A stretch of 64,000 nt of DNA. Origin: a virus. Below are positions 49,028 through 57,508 of this stretch, one piece after another. The first letter of the stretch is position 1. The number at the start of each line of letters is the position of its first letter. Made by a program: the position numbers and the translations under genes. Below the pieces are notes generated by a model. That model made no database searches and was not told where the DNA came from. It saw nothing but the letters and a program-made list of their open reading frames with translations. The DNA lies in IMG/VR virus record IMGVR_UViG_3300044620_001883, positions 1-64,000 of that record; one strand, written 5' to 3'.

Positions 49028-50682
49028 TACGTAAGCCAGTAATTGATATGGAGCAGTACGCACGCGGAATGCTCAAGCTCCCGGCAGTACTGAAGCGCAT
49101 GGGTTTTCAACGTATGCGCGAAGGGCAGGATGCCGTTGCGGCCAGCCTGATGGCAGGGCGGGACACGATTGGCATCCTCCCGACCGGCACCGGCAAGAGC
49201 GCCTGTTTTATTATCCCGACATTGTGTTTGGGTCTCAAGACGTTGGTGTTCCTGCCCTTGATCAGCTTGATGGCGGACCAGGTGCAGTCCGCGGTAGCCA
49301 AGGGCGCCAGGGTAGGCAGCATTTCGAGCCACAACCCGGCGCTGCATGCCGAGACAGTCCGCGCGTGGTTGCGAGGAGACCTGGATCTGCTGTTCGTGGC
49401 GCCGGAGCGTCTTCGTCGTGATGATTTCATGGCCGCCATGCGGAAGGTGCCTCCGGATATGATCGTCCTCGATGAGGCCCACTGTATCTCCACCTGGTCG
49501 GTCACGTTCCGTCCGGCCTATAAGATCATCGGTGATTTCATCACAGCTTTGCAGCCCAAGATCGTGGCGGCTTTCACGGCCACGTGTCCTGCCCAGGTTG
49601 AGCACGACATCCGTCACGTGATGTGTATTGAGGACGCGCATCTGTCCATGCATTACCCGCGGCGCAGAAACCTGGAACTCAAGTCGGAAGACTGGCAAGG
49701 TGCTGCGCCTTTGGCCTCGCTGTTGACGCAGCAGACCGAGGGTGCTGCGATTGTGTACTGCGCAACCAAACGCCGGACCGAGGAGCTGGCTTTGGAGCTG
49801 CAGAAAATCACGGGGGAGCAGGTGGGGTTCTACCATGGTGGGCTGGCACCCGCGGCGCGCAACTACATCCAGTCGCAGTTCATGACAGGAGAGATACCTT
49901 GGTTGTGTGCGACCAACGCATTCGGGATGGGTATCGACAAGAGCAACATCCGGCTGGTTGTTCATAGAGATATTCCAGGTTCCATTGAGGCGCAGATGCA
50001 GGAGGATGGGCGTGCCGGGCGTGATGGTTTACGCTCCACCTGCCTGACCTACTTCAGTCCGGACTCGGTGCGCACGCAGGAATACCTGATCAACCTCAGC
50101 AGTCCATCCTTCGGCGAAGTGCGACAGGTGCACAAGGCGCTGGTCAAGCATGCGGCAAATCATGATGGTTTGATCTCTCTGTCCTATGAGGACCTCAGCA
50201 AGGCCGCGGGGCTACACGCACCCCGGCTGGCGGCCATCATGAACATTCTTTCCGGTGCACGCGTCACAGACCGTGCAGCCGCGACAGAAAAGATATGCAG
50301 CGTGCGCTTGCGTAACAAAGTGGACAGTCCGGTTGTAACGTCGCTGTTGGAGTTGTTGCAACAGTGTGGCGTGCCTGCGGCCAATGGTTACATCGATGTG
50401 CCAATGTGCACGCTCGTGGAGGAGCTGAATGTACAGGAAAGCACAGTGAAGCGCCGGCTTGGGGATCTGGCCAAGCAGCAAATCATCGACTACATACCAC
50501 CGGACTCGCAGCGTCCGATCAAGCTGATTGGTGACCTCAGTCAAGTTGACGCAGAGCTGGTGGACGAACTGCGTGAAAAGGCCTTCTGGCGACTTAGCCA
50601 AACTGTCGAGTACGCGACGAAGATTCCAGACAGGGACAAGCACAAGTTTGTGGAAGACCAACTAGGCATCATCAGCATCTAA
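49006..50682 (+). CDS. recQ: RecQ-family DNA helicase
   Basis: 558 residues. Motif 0 is MGFQRMREGQDAVAASLMAGRD. Walker A is LPTGTGKS (about 59-66) and the DEAH box VLDEAHCISTW (about 155). Motif III is AAFTATCP, motif V CATNAFGMGIDKSNIR, and motif VI EDGRAGRDG. The C-terminal 200 residues resemble a winged-helix RQC region (VCTLVEELNVQESTVKRRLG without a full zinc site). RecQ enzymes unwind forks and joint molecules 3'-5'. It is rare in phages that also carry a UvsW-like helicase. Confidence 0.88.
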   Translation: MSQPRYIVRKPVIDMEQYARGMLKLPAVLKRMGFQRMREGQDAVAASLMAGRDTIGILPTGTGKSACFIIPTLCLGLKTLVFLPLISLMADQVQSAVAKGARVGSISSHNPALHAETVRAWLRGDLDLLFVAPERLRRDDFMAAMRKVPPDMIVLDEAHCISTWSVTFRPAYKIIGDFITALQPKIVAAFTATCPAQVEHDIRHVMCIEDAHLSMHYPRRRNLELKSEDWQGAAPLASLLTQQTEGAAIVYCATKRRTEELALELQKITGEQVGFYHGGLAPAARNYIQSQFMTGEIPWLCATNAFGMGIDKSNIRLVVHRDIPGSIEAQMQEDGRAGRDGLRSTCLTYFSPDSVRTQEYLINLSSPSFGEVRQVHKALVKHAANHDGLISLSYEDLSKAAGLHAPRLAAIMNILSGARVTDRAAATEKICSVRLRNKVDSPVVTSLLELLQQCGVPAANGYIDVPMCTLVEELNVQESTVKRRLGDLAKQQIIDYIPPDSQRPIKLIGDLSQVDAELVDELREKAFWRLSQTVEYATKIPDRDKHKFVEDQLGIISI

Positions 50683-50687
50683 ACCCC

Positions 50688-51110
50688 ATGGACAACCGCC
50701 TGCTGCAAGAGTACATCGATATTACCAAGAAGCTACCTCCCCCGGTACCCCCGCGCATCGTCACTCTTCTGGACGACGTCAATTTCATGCTTTGCATGTG
50801 TGGTAAGCGAAAGCGCAAGGTGGATATGCCACCGCGCCACAGCGGCGTAGTACGCTTTCATGACAACATCTGCCGGGGTTGCGTGGCCCAGGCCAAAGAC
50901 TGGGCTGCCGTGGTGTGTACACGCTGCAAAGAAGTAGTGGCACGCATGGAGCCGGGCGGTAAGGAGAAAGACGGCTGGACATTCAAAAGGAACGGCATAT
51001 ACCATGTCGTCAACTGTGCCTCTTGCTGTCCCGGATTGGAGTCCGTCGAAATCGTCGAACGCATTCTTTGGCGGCAGAGGAACAATCTACCCATACCCAA
51101 ATCATCATGA
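50688..51110 (+). CDS. Small zinc-binding protein
   Basis: 140 residues from ATG 50688. CMCGKRKRKVD, CRGC, CTRC and CASCC give at least four Cys pairs suitable for two zinc sites, with basic and Gly-rich segments between. Probably nucleic-acid-binding. Overlaps the next gene by 4 bases. Confidence 0.55.
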   Translation: MDNRLLQEYIDITKKLPPPVPPRIVTLLDDVNFMLCMCGKRKRKVDMPPRHSGVVRFHDNICRGCVAQAKDWAAVVCTRCKEVVARMEPGGKEKDGWTFKRNGIYHVVNCASCCPGLESVEIVERILWRQRNNLPIPKSS

Positions 51111-51670
51111 GTCTGACAAGAAACAATCCAAAGATCTCCCGGCGTGTGCTCATCTACGCCATGGACAAAGCCCTCATTCCCATGAAGGAAGGCACAGACA
51201 AAGTCATCGAGGAGCAGTGCCGCATTATCGGTACGGACCCAACAGGTGTGAATCTCAAATTCCCATGCACGCGGGCCGCCATCGCTCAGGCTGTTGGACG
51301 TAACGACGCCGGTAAACCGACACGCGCGCCGTTCCATTTGCTGCCGGAACACACACGTTTCCTCGTGTGTCTGGATGACGCTGGCCGTGTCGTGCGCACG
51401 GACACCATCAGCGACATCGAGCCCAGCCGTTTGGAGCGTTCCAAGGACGGTACAACCGTCGATGTGCGGGTGGAATCTGACGCACTAGGAACGCTGCGGG
51501 TGGAGAATTATCCGCAGCGCTTTGGTTTCGAAGCCGTGCGTCGGATCGTATCCAGCATGTCTGATGTGGAAGCTTTCAAGGTGGGTGATGCCTTCGGGGC
51601 TGCCACGATCTCGGCCATTGAAGGCAACTTGGTGCGTCTGACGCCCGAGGTGACGGCGGACGAGAGCTGA
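51107..51670 (+). CDS. Unknown 187-residue protein
   Basis: ATG 51107. Basic N-terminus (LTRNNPKISRRVLIYAMDK). The middle contains FPCTRAAIAQAVGRNDAG, an HTH-like turn, then beta strands TRFLVCLDDAGRVVRTD and TVDVRVESDALGTLRV. No family recognised. Possibly DNA-binding. Confidence 0.55.
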   Translation: MSLTRNNPKISRRVLIYAMDKALIPMKEGTDKVIEEQCRIIGTDPTGVNLKFPCTRAAIAQAVGRNDAGKPTRAPFHLLPEHTRFLVCLDDAGRVVRTDTISDIEPSRLERSKDGTTVDVRVESDALGTLRVENYPQRFGFEAVRRIVSSMSDVEAFKVGDAFGAATISAIEGNLVRLTPEVTADES

Positions 51671-51708
51671 GTTCGCAATACAGCGACCTTCCACGTTATA
51701 GATATTTG

Positions 51709-52083
51709 GTGAAGAGATTCATCAACACGGTTGAGACCTGGGTCCGCAAGGGCAGCCAGGTCGCCCTGATCCAACTTGGTTGGATCGGGAAACCCCTCGC
51801 ACTATTGTGCGGGGTGGTTGTTGTAGGCGCACTTATCCTTGGCGGGTGTTCCGCCTTGGTTTGGGTGTTCGCCGACGGGCTGCGTATCCTGCTCGTCACC
51901 TTCGTGGTGGCGTGCATGGTGCCCTGGAATGCCGTCCTGCCTTTGTGCAGCGGTGTCGCAGCCCTTGTAGCGGTGGGAGAGTTGCTACCGACTCTCCTCA
52001 GCATACTGCCCACTTTGGGTAGTGTGTGGGTACTCCTAACGGTGCTGCGGGTCTTTCAGGGCCCGGAAAGGAGGTCAGCATGA
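51709..52083 (+). CDS. Multi-pass membrane protein
   Basis: 124 residues from GTG 51709 (TTG 51706 is one codon earlier). After an amphipathic start (KRFINTVETWVRKGSQV) there are three to four hydrophobic segments: about 25-48 (LALLCGVVVVGALILGGCSAL), 55-75, 78-95 and 97-115. C-terminus PERRSA is basic. This size and topology suit a holin or other phage membrane protein, but there is no adjacent endolysin, so the role is open. Confidence 0.55.
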   Translation: MKRFINTVETWVRKGSQVALIQLGWIGKPLALLCGVVVVGALILGGCSALVWVFADGLRILLVTFVVACMVPWNAVLPLCSGVAALVAVGELLPTLLSILPTLGSVWVLLTVLRVFQGPERRSA

Positions 52084-52859
52084 CAAAGCTGGCGTCCCTA
52101 CTAGGAGAGTTTGACGTCGATACATTGTTGGGCGACCCGCCCAGCGATGTACCTGCCGACCAGCCACCACACAATGGTGGGCTAGATCTGAACAGGATCA
52201 CAGGCGGAGGTGGGGATGGGGACGATGTATACCGGGGCCATCATCGGCCCTGCTATCAGTTCATCTACATCATACCTGGGGCAGGAGTGGTACCTCTATG
52301 GCGCCGCAAGTGCCTGAAGGAACTTCTGAGCTGTTGCCTGTTTCAGTTCCAGCAGCAATGGGAGCCCTGTCAGGAGTACCTGGAGATGTGGATGCTAGGG
52401 GTGACAAGTACCGCCAACTCTGAAATGGCATTCATGGTACCGGGCGGGGTGTCCGGGTGGGAGCACAAATCCATCTCAGAGCTCCGACAGCGTCATAGTC
52501 CGGAGCTTTCTGTGGTGACGTTGAAAATGAAGCTCCCACCATCTCCGTGGGAGCTTTGTCCTAACATCCACGTACCCGGCAGGGCCAGGAATGACAGCTG
52601 GGGAGTGCGCACCGTGCCTCTCAGCCAACTTCCCTTGGACGATCATTGGCCGCCCAAGATGGGGACAAGAATCCCATTTACCCCGAGCAGTACCGGCAGA
52701 GGAAAACTGCCAGGTCTGAACCTTACGGACAAGGAATGGGAGTGGGAAGGTGACTGGCGTCCAGGTGCCGGTGCAGTTGTCAATGCCGCGACGATCGGTA
52801 TGCAGGCGGGTGCCTTCTACACGGGTGTGTATGAGGATATGGGCGTAATCCCACGCTGA
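52080..52859 (+). CDS. Unknown protein, Trp/Pro-rich, with an internal hairpin
   Basis: 259 residues from ATG 52080 with AGGAGG upstream. Residues 40-60 are Gly/Asp-rich (GGGGDGDD). The middle is Cys/Trp-rich and the C-terminal half Pro/Trp-rich (WELCPNIHVPGRA, then KEWEWEGDWRPG). No family recognised. A perfect 9-pair hairpin followed by TTTG (52530-52556) lies inside the frame, raising the question whether one or two products are made. Confidence 0.5.
   Translation: MTKLASLLGEFDVDTLLGDPPSDVPADQPPHNGGLDLNRITGGGGDGDDVYRGHHRPCYQFIYIIPGAGVVPLWRRKCLKELLSCCLFQFQQQWEPCQEYLEMWMLGVTSTANSEMAFMVPGGVSGWEHKSISELRQRHSPELSVVTLKMKLPPSPWELCPNIHVPGRARNDSWGVRTVPLSQLPLDDHWPPKMGTRIPFTPSSTGRGKLPGLNLTDKEWEWEGDWRPGAGAVVNAATIGMQAGAFYTGVYEDMGVIPR
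52530..52556 (+). terminator. Hairpin with short T run inside a reading frame
   Basis: AAGCTCCCA/TGGGAGCTT stem (52530-52538/52548-52556) with a 9-base loop, then TGTCC. It resembles a weak terminator or attenuator, and being intragenic makes its role unclear. Confidence 0.35.
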
Positions 52860-52871
52860 CCTCTGAGGTCT

Positions 52872-52900
52872 CCAGCGGTAGGGGTGCACCCTGCCGCTGG
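52872..52900 (+). terminator. Hairpin terminator before the RNA polymerase genes
   Basis: Stem of about 12 pairs with one G-T (CCAGCGGTAGGG and CCCTGCCGCTGG), loop GTGCA-type, located 13 bases after the stop at 52859. It is followed by CATCCCCCATTCTATT. It separates the polymerase-fragment operon from the upstream genes. Confidence 0.6.
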
Positions 52901-52931
52901 ACATCCCCCATTCTATTAGCTATTGGTAAGC

Positions 52932-54512
52932 ATGCGTGAATTCAAACCAAAAGGTGTGGAGCTGTTTGACCCGGATGATTTCGGGACACAGCGTACTCAT
53001 ATTTTCGACAAGGTACACGACGCGGTGAAAACTTCGTTTCCGCGCAGTTTTGGCGGCGTGCGCATGGAGCTCAAGGACTCGACCTACGAGGGCCCGGAGG
53101 ACTTTTCTCCGGAGGAGCAAAAGCAGGCACTGCTGAACAACAAGTTTTTGGGGCGCCGGCTGCGCGGGACCCTGCAGCTGTTCGACGACAAGACCAACGA
53201 CGTGCTGGACGAACAGCGTGTGACGCTCATGAATGTTCCCTGGTTGTCGCCTCGCGGTACGTTTCTGCACGGCGGTTCAAACTACACAGCCGTGCGTCAG
53301 CTGCGGTTGGTCCCAGGTCCCTATGGGCGTGTCATGAACAACGGCAACACCGAGGTTCATTTCAACGTGCGGCCCGGATCCGGGTCCGGCTACCGGGTCA
53401 TGCTGGAGCCCGAAACGGCGCAGTTTAAGCTCAAGGTTGGGAAACAGTCAGAGGTGCATTTATATTCGGTCCTGAAGGACATGGGCGTCCAGGACGATCA
53501 CATCAAGGGTATGTGGGGGGATGGTACATGGGAACGCAACGCCAAAAAGTACAACCCCAAGGCGTTCCAACAGGCTTACGTCAAGCTGGTGCCCACCCGC
53601 GAACAGCTCCCTGATGCCCCCAGAGTGGATCAAGTCAAACAGCTACGTGCGGCATTTGACCGCTCCCAGATACTGGCAAGCGTGCGGGACCAACACCTGC
53701 CAACCATGGCAGACACCGTCAAGCGCGCGGCCTTGGGTCGTGAGTTGGCGACAACTGACAAGGACTACGAGGATCTCGAAAAGGCTTTCAAGCCAGACTT
53801 CACACCCGAGGATCTGACGGACGTCAAGAACGCCATTTACGGCAAGTCGGGACCGCAGCTGGCGTCCATGAAGCAGTGGCCGGATGCGTGGATTAACAAG
53901 GACGTAGATCCTATGGGCTGGTTGGAATGGTATGACAATTACGCGGGCGGGCGGCGCTCCGAGGACGACGCCAGGCAGATCCAGCGCTGGTTGCGTTTCA
54001 AGCGCCGAGCCGGTGCACAGTATGTACAGAACCCAACGGCACGCCGGGGACACGCTTTGCGGAACTGGGGGATTGATGCGCCGACCCTCCTACCACAGGA
54101 GCGACAGGAGGCTGCCCGCAAGGACATGGACGCGCACAAGGCACAAGCCTGGGGTGACTGGGCCGCGAAAAGGGCCAGCTTGACCCGGCAAGACTTGATC
54201 GCGCTGGCCAGGTATATCAACCAGCAGAGCCAGGCGGCGTTACCTCTTGAGGGCACAGTTGAGGAACTCGAGCAGGCGATCAGCATCTTTCTGACACGCC
54301 CCGATAATCCGGACGCAGGCAATGACGCAATGCTGGCAGCTTCCAGCCTCTTCAAAACGGCGACAATTGCGCACATGATGGCGCGTCACCCGGAAGACTT
54401 CCAGATGGTCTTCGAGGCGGGGGACAACTTGAAGATCAAGTACGCCAACAGCGCCCAGGCCTGCACCGTGGTTGCCACACCCTTCATGGAGGTACTTGGA
54501 TGTCTTATTTGA
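52932..54512 (+). CDS. Multisubunit RNA polymerase beta-subunit fragment, N-terminal
   Basis: 526 residues from ATG 52932. Residues about 72-192 follow the beta protrusion/lobe pattern: GTLQLFDDKTNDVLDE, NVPWLSPRGTFLHGGSNYTA, VRQLRLVPGPYGRV, then EVHFNVRPGSGSGYRV and LYSVLKDMGVQDDHI. This parallels the bacterial 'P.MT..GTFIINGxExVxxxQLxRSPGVxF ... LLRALGxxxxxI'. Residues about 325-400 (WLEWYDNYAGGRRSEDDARQ, then IQRWLRFKRRAGAQY) form a separate motif I have seen in large-virus proteins. The chain ends before the fork region, which is encoded by the gene at 54972. It would form part of a phage-encoded transcriptase, provided partners exist elsewhere. Confidence 0.75.
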   Translation: MREFKPKGVELFDPDDFGTQRTHIFDKVHDAVKTSFPRSFGGVRMELKDSTYEGPEDFSPEEQKQALLNNKFLGRRLRGTLQLFDDKTNDVLDEQRVTLMNVPWLSPRGTFLHGGSNYTAVRQLRLVPGPYGRVMNNGNTEVHFNVRPGSGSGYRVMLEPETAQFKLKVGKQSEVHLYSVLKDMGVQDDHIKGMWGDGTWERNAKKYNPKAFQQAYVKLVPTREQLPDAPRVDQVKQLRAAFDRSQILASVRDQHLPTMADTVKRAALGRELATTDKDYEDLEKAFKPDFTPEDLTDVKNAIYGKSGPQLASMKQWPDAWINKDVDPMGWLEWYDNYAGGRRSEDDARQIQRWLRFKRRAGAQYVQNPTARRGHALRNWGIDAPTLLPQERQEAARKDMDAHKAQAWGDWAAKRASLTRQDLIALARYINQQSQAALPLEGTVEELEQAISIFLTRPDNPDAGNDAMLAASSLFKTATIAHMMARHPEDFQMVFEAGDNLKIKYANSAQACTVVATPFMEVLGCLI

Positions 54513-54982
54513 TTCTGCATCTTCCCCTGCCAGACCGTTATCGCGGAGCCTGGGCTGCCGCGCAGTTAAAGCTTGGGTGCAAGCCGCATGATGCCGACTT
54601 GGATCCCGGCATCCTGCTCGCATTGCTTCCGGCAGGTGTGGATGTGGATGCCCTCCGCGCGGGCTTGCCTGAACGTATCAGCTGTACGCTCGGGGATGTG
54701 GAGCAACAGGCTTCAGCTTCAGGAGCCGCTGTGGTCATCAACGTGACAGGGGAGGTGTTGGAGGTCTGGGAAGATTTGATGACCAGCGGGGCTGAACATC
54801 TCGACAACACTCCCACCCTCACGCTGGCCACCGGCATGTACGACGCGCTGGAAGCTGTGCAGGACATGCTGAGCGGTCAACGTGTGTTCTTTGACACACT
54901 GGACGTGTTGGATCTTGAAACCGGAGAATGCGTGGCAAGTTTTGATTTGAACGGAACGGAGGACACTGACGATGACGACTGA
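54500..54982 (+). CDS. Acidic protein between the two beta fragments
   Basis: 160 residues from ATG 54500 with GGAGG upstream. Overlaps the N-terminal beta fragment by 13 bases and the next fragment by 11. Begins SYLILHLPLPDRYRGAW. Rich in V/L/D/E, ending in an Asp tail (NGTEDTDDDD). No RNA polymerase motif seen. Its tight coupling between the two fragments suggests a subunit or inserted accessory. Confidence 0.6.
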   Translation: MSYLILHLPLPDRYRGAWAAAQLKLGCKPHDADLDPGILLALLPAGVDVDALRAGLPERISCTLGDVEQQASASGAAVVINVTGEVLEVWEDLMTSGAEHLDNTPTLTLATGMYDALEAVQDMLSGQRVFFDTLDVLDLETGECVASFDLNGTEDTDDDD

Positions 54983-55622
54983 TCTCGACGTACTTGATAA
55001 TGCTGATATTCCTTCGGCTTCCGACGACCACTATGTACCAGTTGGTGTCGACGGTGTACTGGCTGCAACGCAAAAAGCGCTGGCGATCAATCGCGGCTTG
55101 GCCGAGCAGGACCACCGTGATGGTATTCAGTTCAAGCGCATCATGAACACACCCGACTTGTTGTCTGAGCGTGTACGGTTGGACGCAACCGGCTCCTTGC
55201 GCAAAACACTGGGCTACGCGGCCCGGCACCGATCCTTAAAAGGGTTTATGCCTGGAGCATTGAGCGATCTCGTGACGAAGCACATCACAGCCAGTCAGCT
55301 CGCTTCTCCTTTGGAGGAAATCAACCCGCTCGACGTCGCAAACCAGGCAAGGCGTGTCACGTTATTGGGTCCAGGCGGGGTCAGCAGCGCTGACATGATC
55401 ACAGATTCGATGCAGGCAATTCACCCCTCGATCTTTGGTTTCTTGTCCCCTATTGAAGGTCCTGAATCAGGGTCGGCCGGTGTCGACACCAGGTTGGCCA
55501 ACGGCGTCAAGATCGGGAGCAATGGGCGGCTGTACCAAAAGTTCAGAAATCCCCGCACGGGTGACATTCACTGGTTGTCCCCGGAAGATCTGCGCGGTAA
55601 GGTGATTGGCCTGCCCCGGTGA
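54972..55622 (+). CDS. Multisubunit RNA polymerase beta-subunit fragment, fork region
   Basis: 216 residues with GGAGG upstream. The sequence follows the beta fork region: DHRDGIQFKRIMNTPDLLSE (like the 'DRDxLxxKRV' segment), then LEEINPLDVANQARRVTLLG, PGGVSS, HPSIFGFLSPIEGPESGSAG and VDTRLA. The bacterial equivalent is 'LDQTNPLxExTHKRRLSALGPGGLxRERAGFxVRDVHPxHYGRxCPIETPEGPNIGL'. It ends soon after this block. The remaining half of beta, with the hybrid-binding and clamp parts, is not in the window. Likely one subunit of a split phage transcriptase. Confidence 0.82.
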   Translation: MTTDLDVLDNADIPSASDDHYVPVGVDGVLAATQKALAINRGLAEQDHRDGIQFKRIMNTPDLLSERVRLDATGSLRKTLGYAARHRSLKGFMPGALSDLVTKHITASQLASPLEEINPLDVANQARRVTLLGPGGVSSADMITDSMQAIHPSIFGFLSPIEGPESGSAGVDTRLANGVKIGSNGRLYQKFRNPRTGDIHWLSPEDLRGKVIGLPR

Positions 55623-55667
55623 ATTTCTTTTTGACAGGCTTCAACTCTCAACGTTCCTTTAAGTACT

Positions 55668-57248
55668 ATGTCACTCATCCTCCGCCCCCTTCGCACTGGT
55701 ATCTTCGGTTTTGGTCAGAAATATGTCCGGAACCTTGCGAACCGGGAAGACTTCACGATTCCAGCAGAGTTCGCGCTCGACAAAGAGGTCCTGGCGGCTG
55801 TCCGCAGCCATGTCGCCGCTGGCTACATGCAGGTCGTCAAATCGGACGCCATCCACGGCATCTCTTCGGTGCGTCCAAGCACAGCACGCAAAACACTTCT
55901 GGTACAGATCGGTGCCGGCGGGGTCATTCCAAATGGCGCCACGCTCAACAAGGTCACGCTTGGTGGGGTTCCCTTCACGTTCGGCAACTCCAACATTGAC
56001 GGCGCAACCACCGCCGCCCTGCTCGCCGCCTTCTTGGTGGAACTTGCAGCCAGCACCGACTTCGCCGCCACGGGCGCAACAGTACGCAGCTCCACTGAGC
56101 TGGCCACCCCCGCGGCTATTGCGGCCTCCGGTACGCTGACCGCCGCCGCTGCGCCTGCCAACAACGACACGGTCACGATCGGTGGCACTGTTTACACTTT
56201 CAAGACGGCGATCCAAGGCGTCACGGCCAATGAGATTCTGGTGGAGGTGGCAGCCAGCGACGCGTTGGACAACCTGATCGCCGCTATCACTGGTGGAGCT
56301 GGCAGCGGTACAAAGTACGGCTCGGCAACCGTCGCGCACACAACCGTTACGGCAGCTGCCGGCGCGGGTGATACAATCACGGTCACGGCCTCCACCGCCG
56401 GTTCGGCGGGCAACGCCATCGCCACCACGGAAACCGGCGCGAATCTTTCCTTCGGCGCAGCGACACTCACTGGCGGCGCGGACACGCATGCGGTTGTGAT
56501 CATCGACGGGGATGACGTCGCCGATTGGACTGCCTTTGGAGATGCCAGCAGCGTGACAGGTTCTAATGACCTGCCGCTGGCTACGCCGCTGGTGTCCTTG
56601 GAATTCAAAGCCGGCGCATATGCGACCGGCACGCTCACGAGCAACAACACCAATGTCACAGAAGGCGACACGGTCACGATTGTCGACAAGGTTTACACTT
56701 TCATGGCAACCCCAGCCGAAGAAGGTGATGTGGACATCGGCGCAGACGCCGATGGAAGCCTCCTGAATCTGATCCGTGCCATCAACCACTCCGGCACCCC
56801 GGACACGAATTACGTCTGTGCACTGCCACATCCGCACGTGACAGCCGCCACGTCAGTCACTTCCCACGCCTTTGCGGTCACGGCACGCGTTCCCGGCACC
56901 GATGGCAACAGCATTCCAACCACTGAGGTGGCGGCGACACTCTCCTGGGGAGCTGCGACTCTCGCAGGTGGCACTGACGTGCTGGATACCATCGCGACAG
57001 ACGTTCCCGTCTATGTGTCTCGCACGGTCACCGCGGCTGATGTCAGCCGTGGTTACATTGAACTCGACACAGGCCTCACAAATCTGTCCACCAAGTTCGC
57101 GGTCCGCATCACCCGTTCCGGCACCGCTGTGCTGCATGACGGCACCGTGAATGTCAAGGGCTCGGCCATCATCCTGATCCAGAACAACGGCAGTGTGGAC
57201 TTTGTCGCTGGTGACATCGTCCAGGCCTTCGCCGCCGGTGCTGATTGA
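55668..57248 (+). CDS. Virion structural protein with a duplicated domain
   Basis: 526 residues, Ala/Thr/Gly-rich. Two copies of a phage structural domain are visible, about 155-265 and 325-435: (NN)DTVTIGGTVYTFKTAI...DNLIAAITG...AGNAIATTETGANLSFG and the matching VTIVDKVYTFMA...LLNLIRAINH...DGNSIPTTEVAATLSWG...LAGGTD. The pattern is common in phage tail and capsid-surface proteins. The N-terminus (ILRPLRTGIFGFGQKYVR) and the C-terminal beta strands look like a separate base. A head or tail decoration protein. It may be abundant. Confidence 0.7.
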   Translation: MSLILRPLRTGIFGFGQKYVRNLANREDFTIPAEFALDKEVLAAVRSHVAAGYMQVVKSDAIHGISSVRPSTARKTLLVQIGAGGVIPNGATLNKVTLGGVPFTFGNSNIDGATTAALLAAFLVELAASTDFAATGATVRSSTELATPAAIAASGTLTAAAAPANNDTVTIGGTVYTFKTAIQGVTANEILVEVAASDALDNLIAAITGGAGSGTKYGSATVAHTTVTAAAGAGDTITVTASTAGSAGNAIATTETGANLSFGAATLTGGADTHAVVIIDGDDVADWTAFGDASSVTGSNDLPLATPLVSLEFKAGAYATGTLTSNNTNVTEGDTVTIVDKVYTFMATPAEEGDVDIGADADGSLLNLIRAINHSGTPDTNYVCALPHPHVTAATSVTSHAFAVTARVPGTDGNSIPTTEVAATLSWGAATLAGGTDVLDTIATDVPVYVSRTVTAADVSRGYIELDTGLTNLSTKFAVRITRSGTAVLHDGTVNVKGSAIILIQNNGSVDFVAGDIVQAFAAGAD

Positions 57249-57292
57249 TTTCCCTGCATTCCACAACAACCCCACCCACCCATACCCCGTAT

Positions 57293-57508
57293 ATGATTCC
57301 CTCCTCCGCCTACGTTAAACGCGCCTCGCAGATGTTCTTGCTTGGCGTCTCCGCTGAAGCACGCTCCCGTCACCAGGATTCCAGCAAGCTCCTGGAGAAG
57401 GTCGCCAGTGCCGCCCCCCGTCTGCAGGAACAGGCCGAAAAGGCTGTCCTGGGCACCTGTCTCTTCATCGACGCGCTGACGTCTCGCCTCAATGGGCAAG
57501 CCGCCTGA
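57293..57508 (+). CDS. Small helical protein
   Basis: 71 residues from ATG 57293. Helical and basic/Ala-rich (VKRASQMFLLGVSAEARSRH, then QEQAEKAVLGTCLFIDALTS). Opens the portal-associated run. Overlaps the next gene by 17 bases. No family recognised. Confidence 0.5.
   Translation: MIPSSAYVKRASQMFLLGVSAEARSRHQDSSKLLEKVASAAPRLQEQAEKAVLGTCLFIDALTSRLNGQAA

Noticed and set aside
55671-56837. 388-codon minus-strand open frame opposite the structural protein
   Set aside because: Shadow of a GC-rich Ala/Thr/Gly gene. The sense strand shows a duplicated known domain type.
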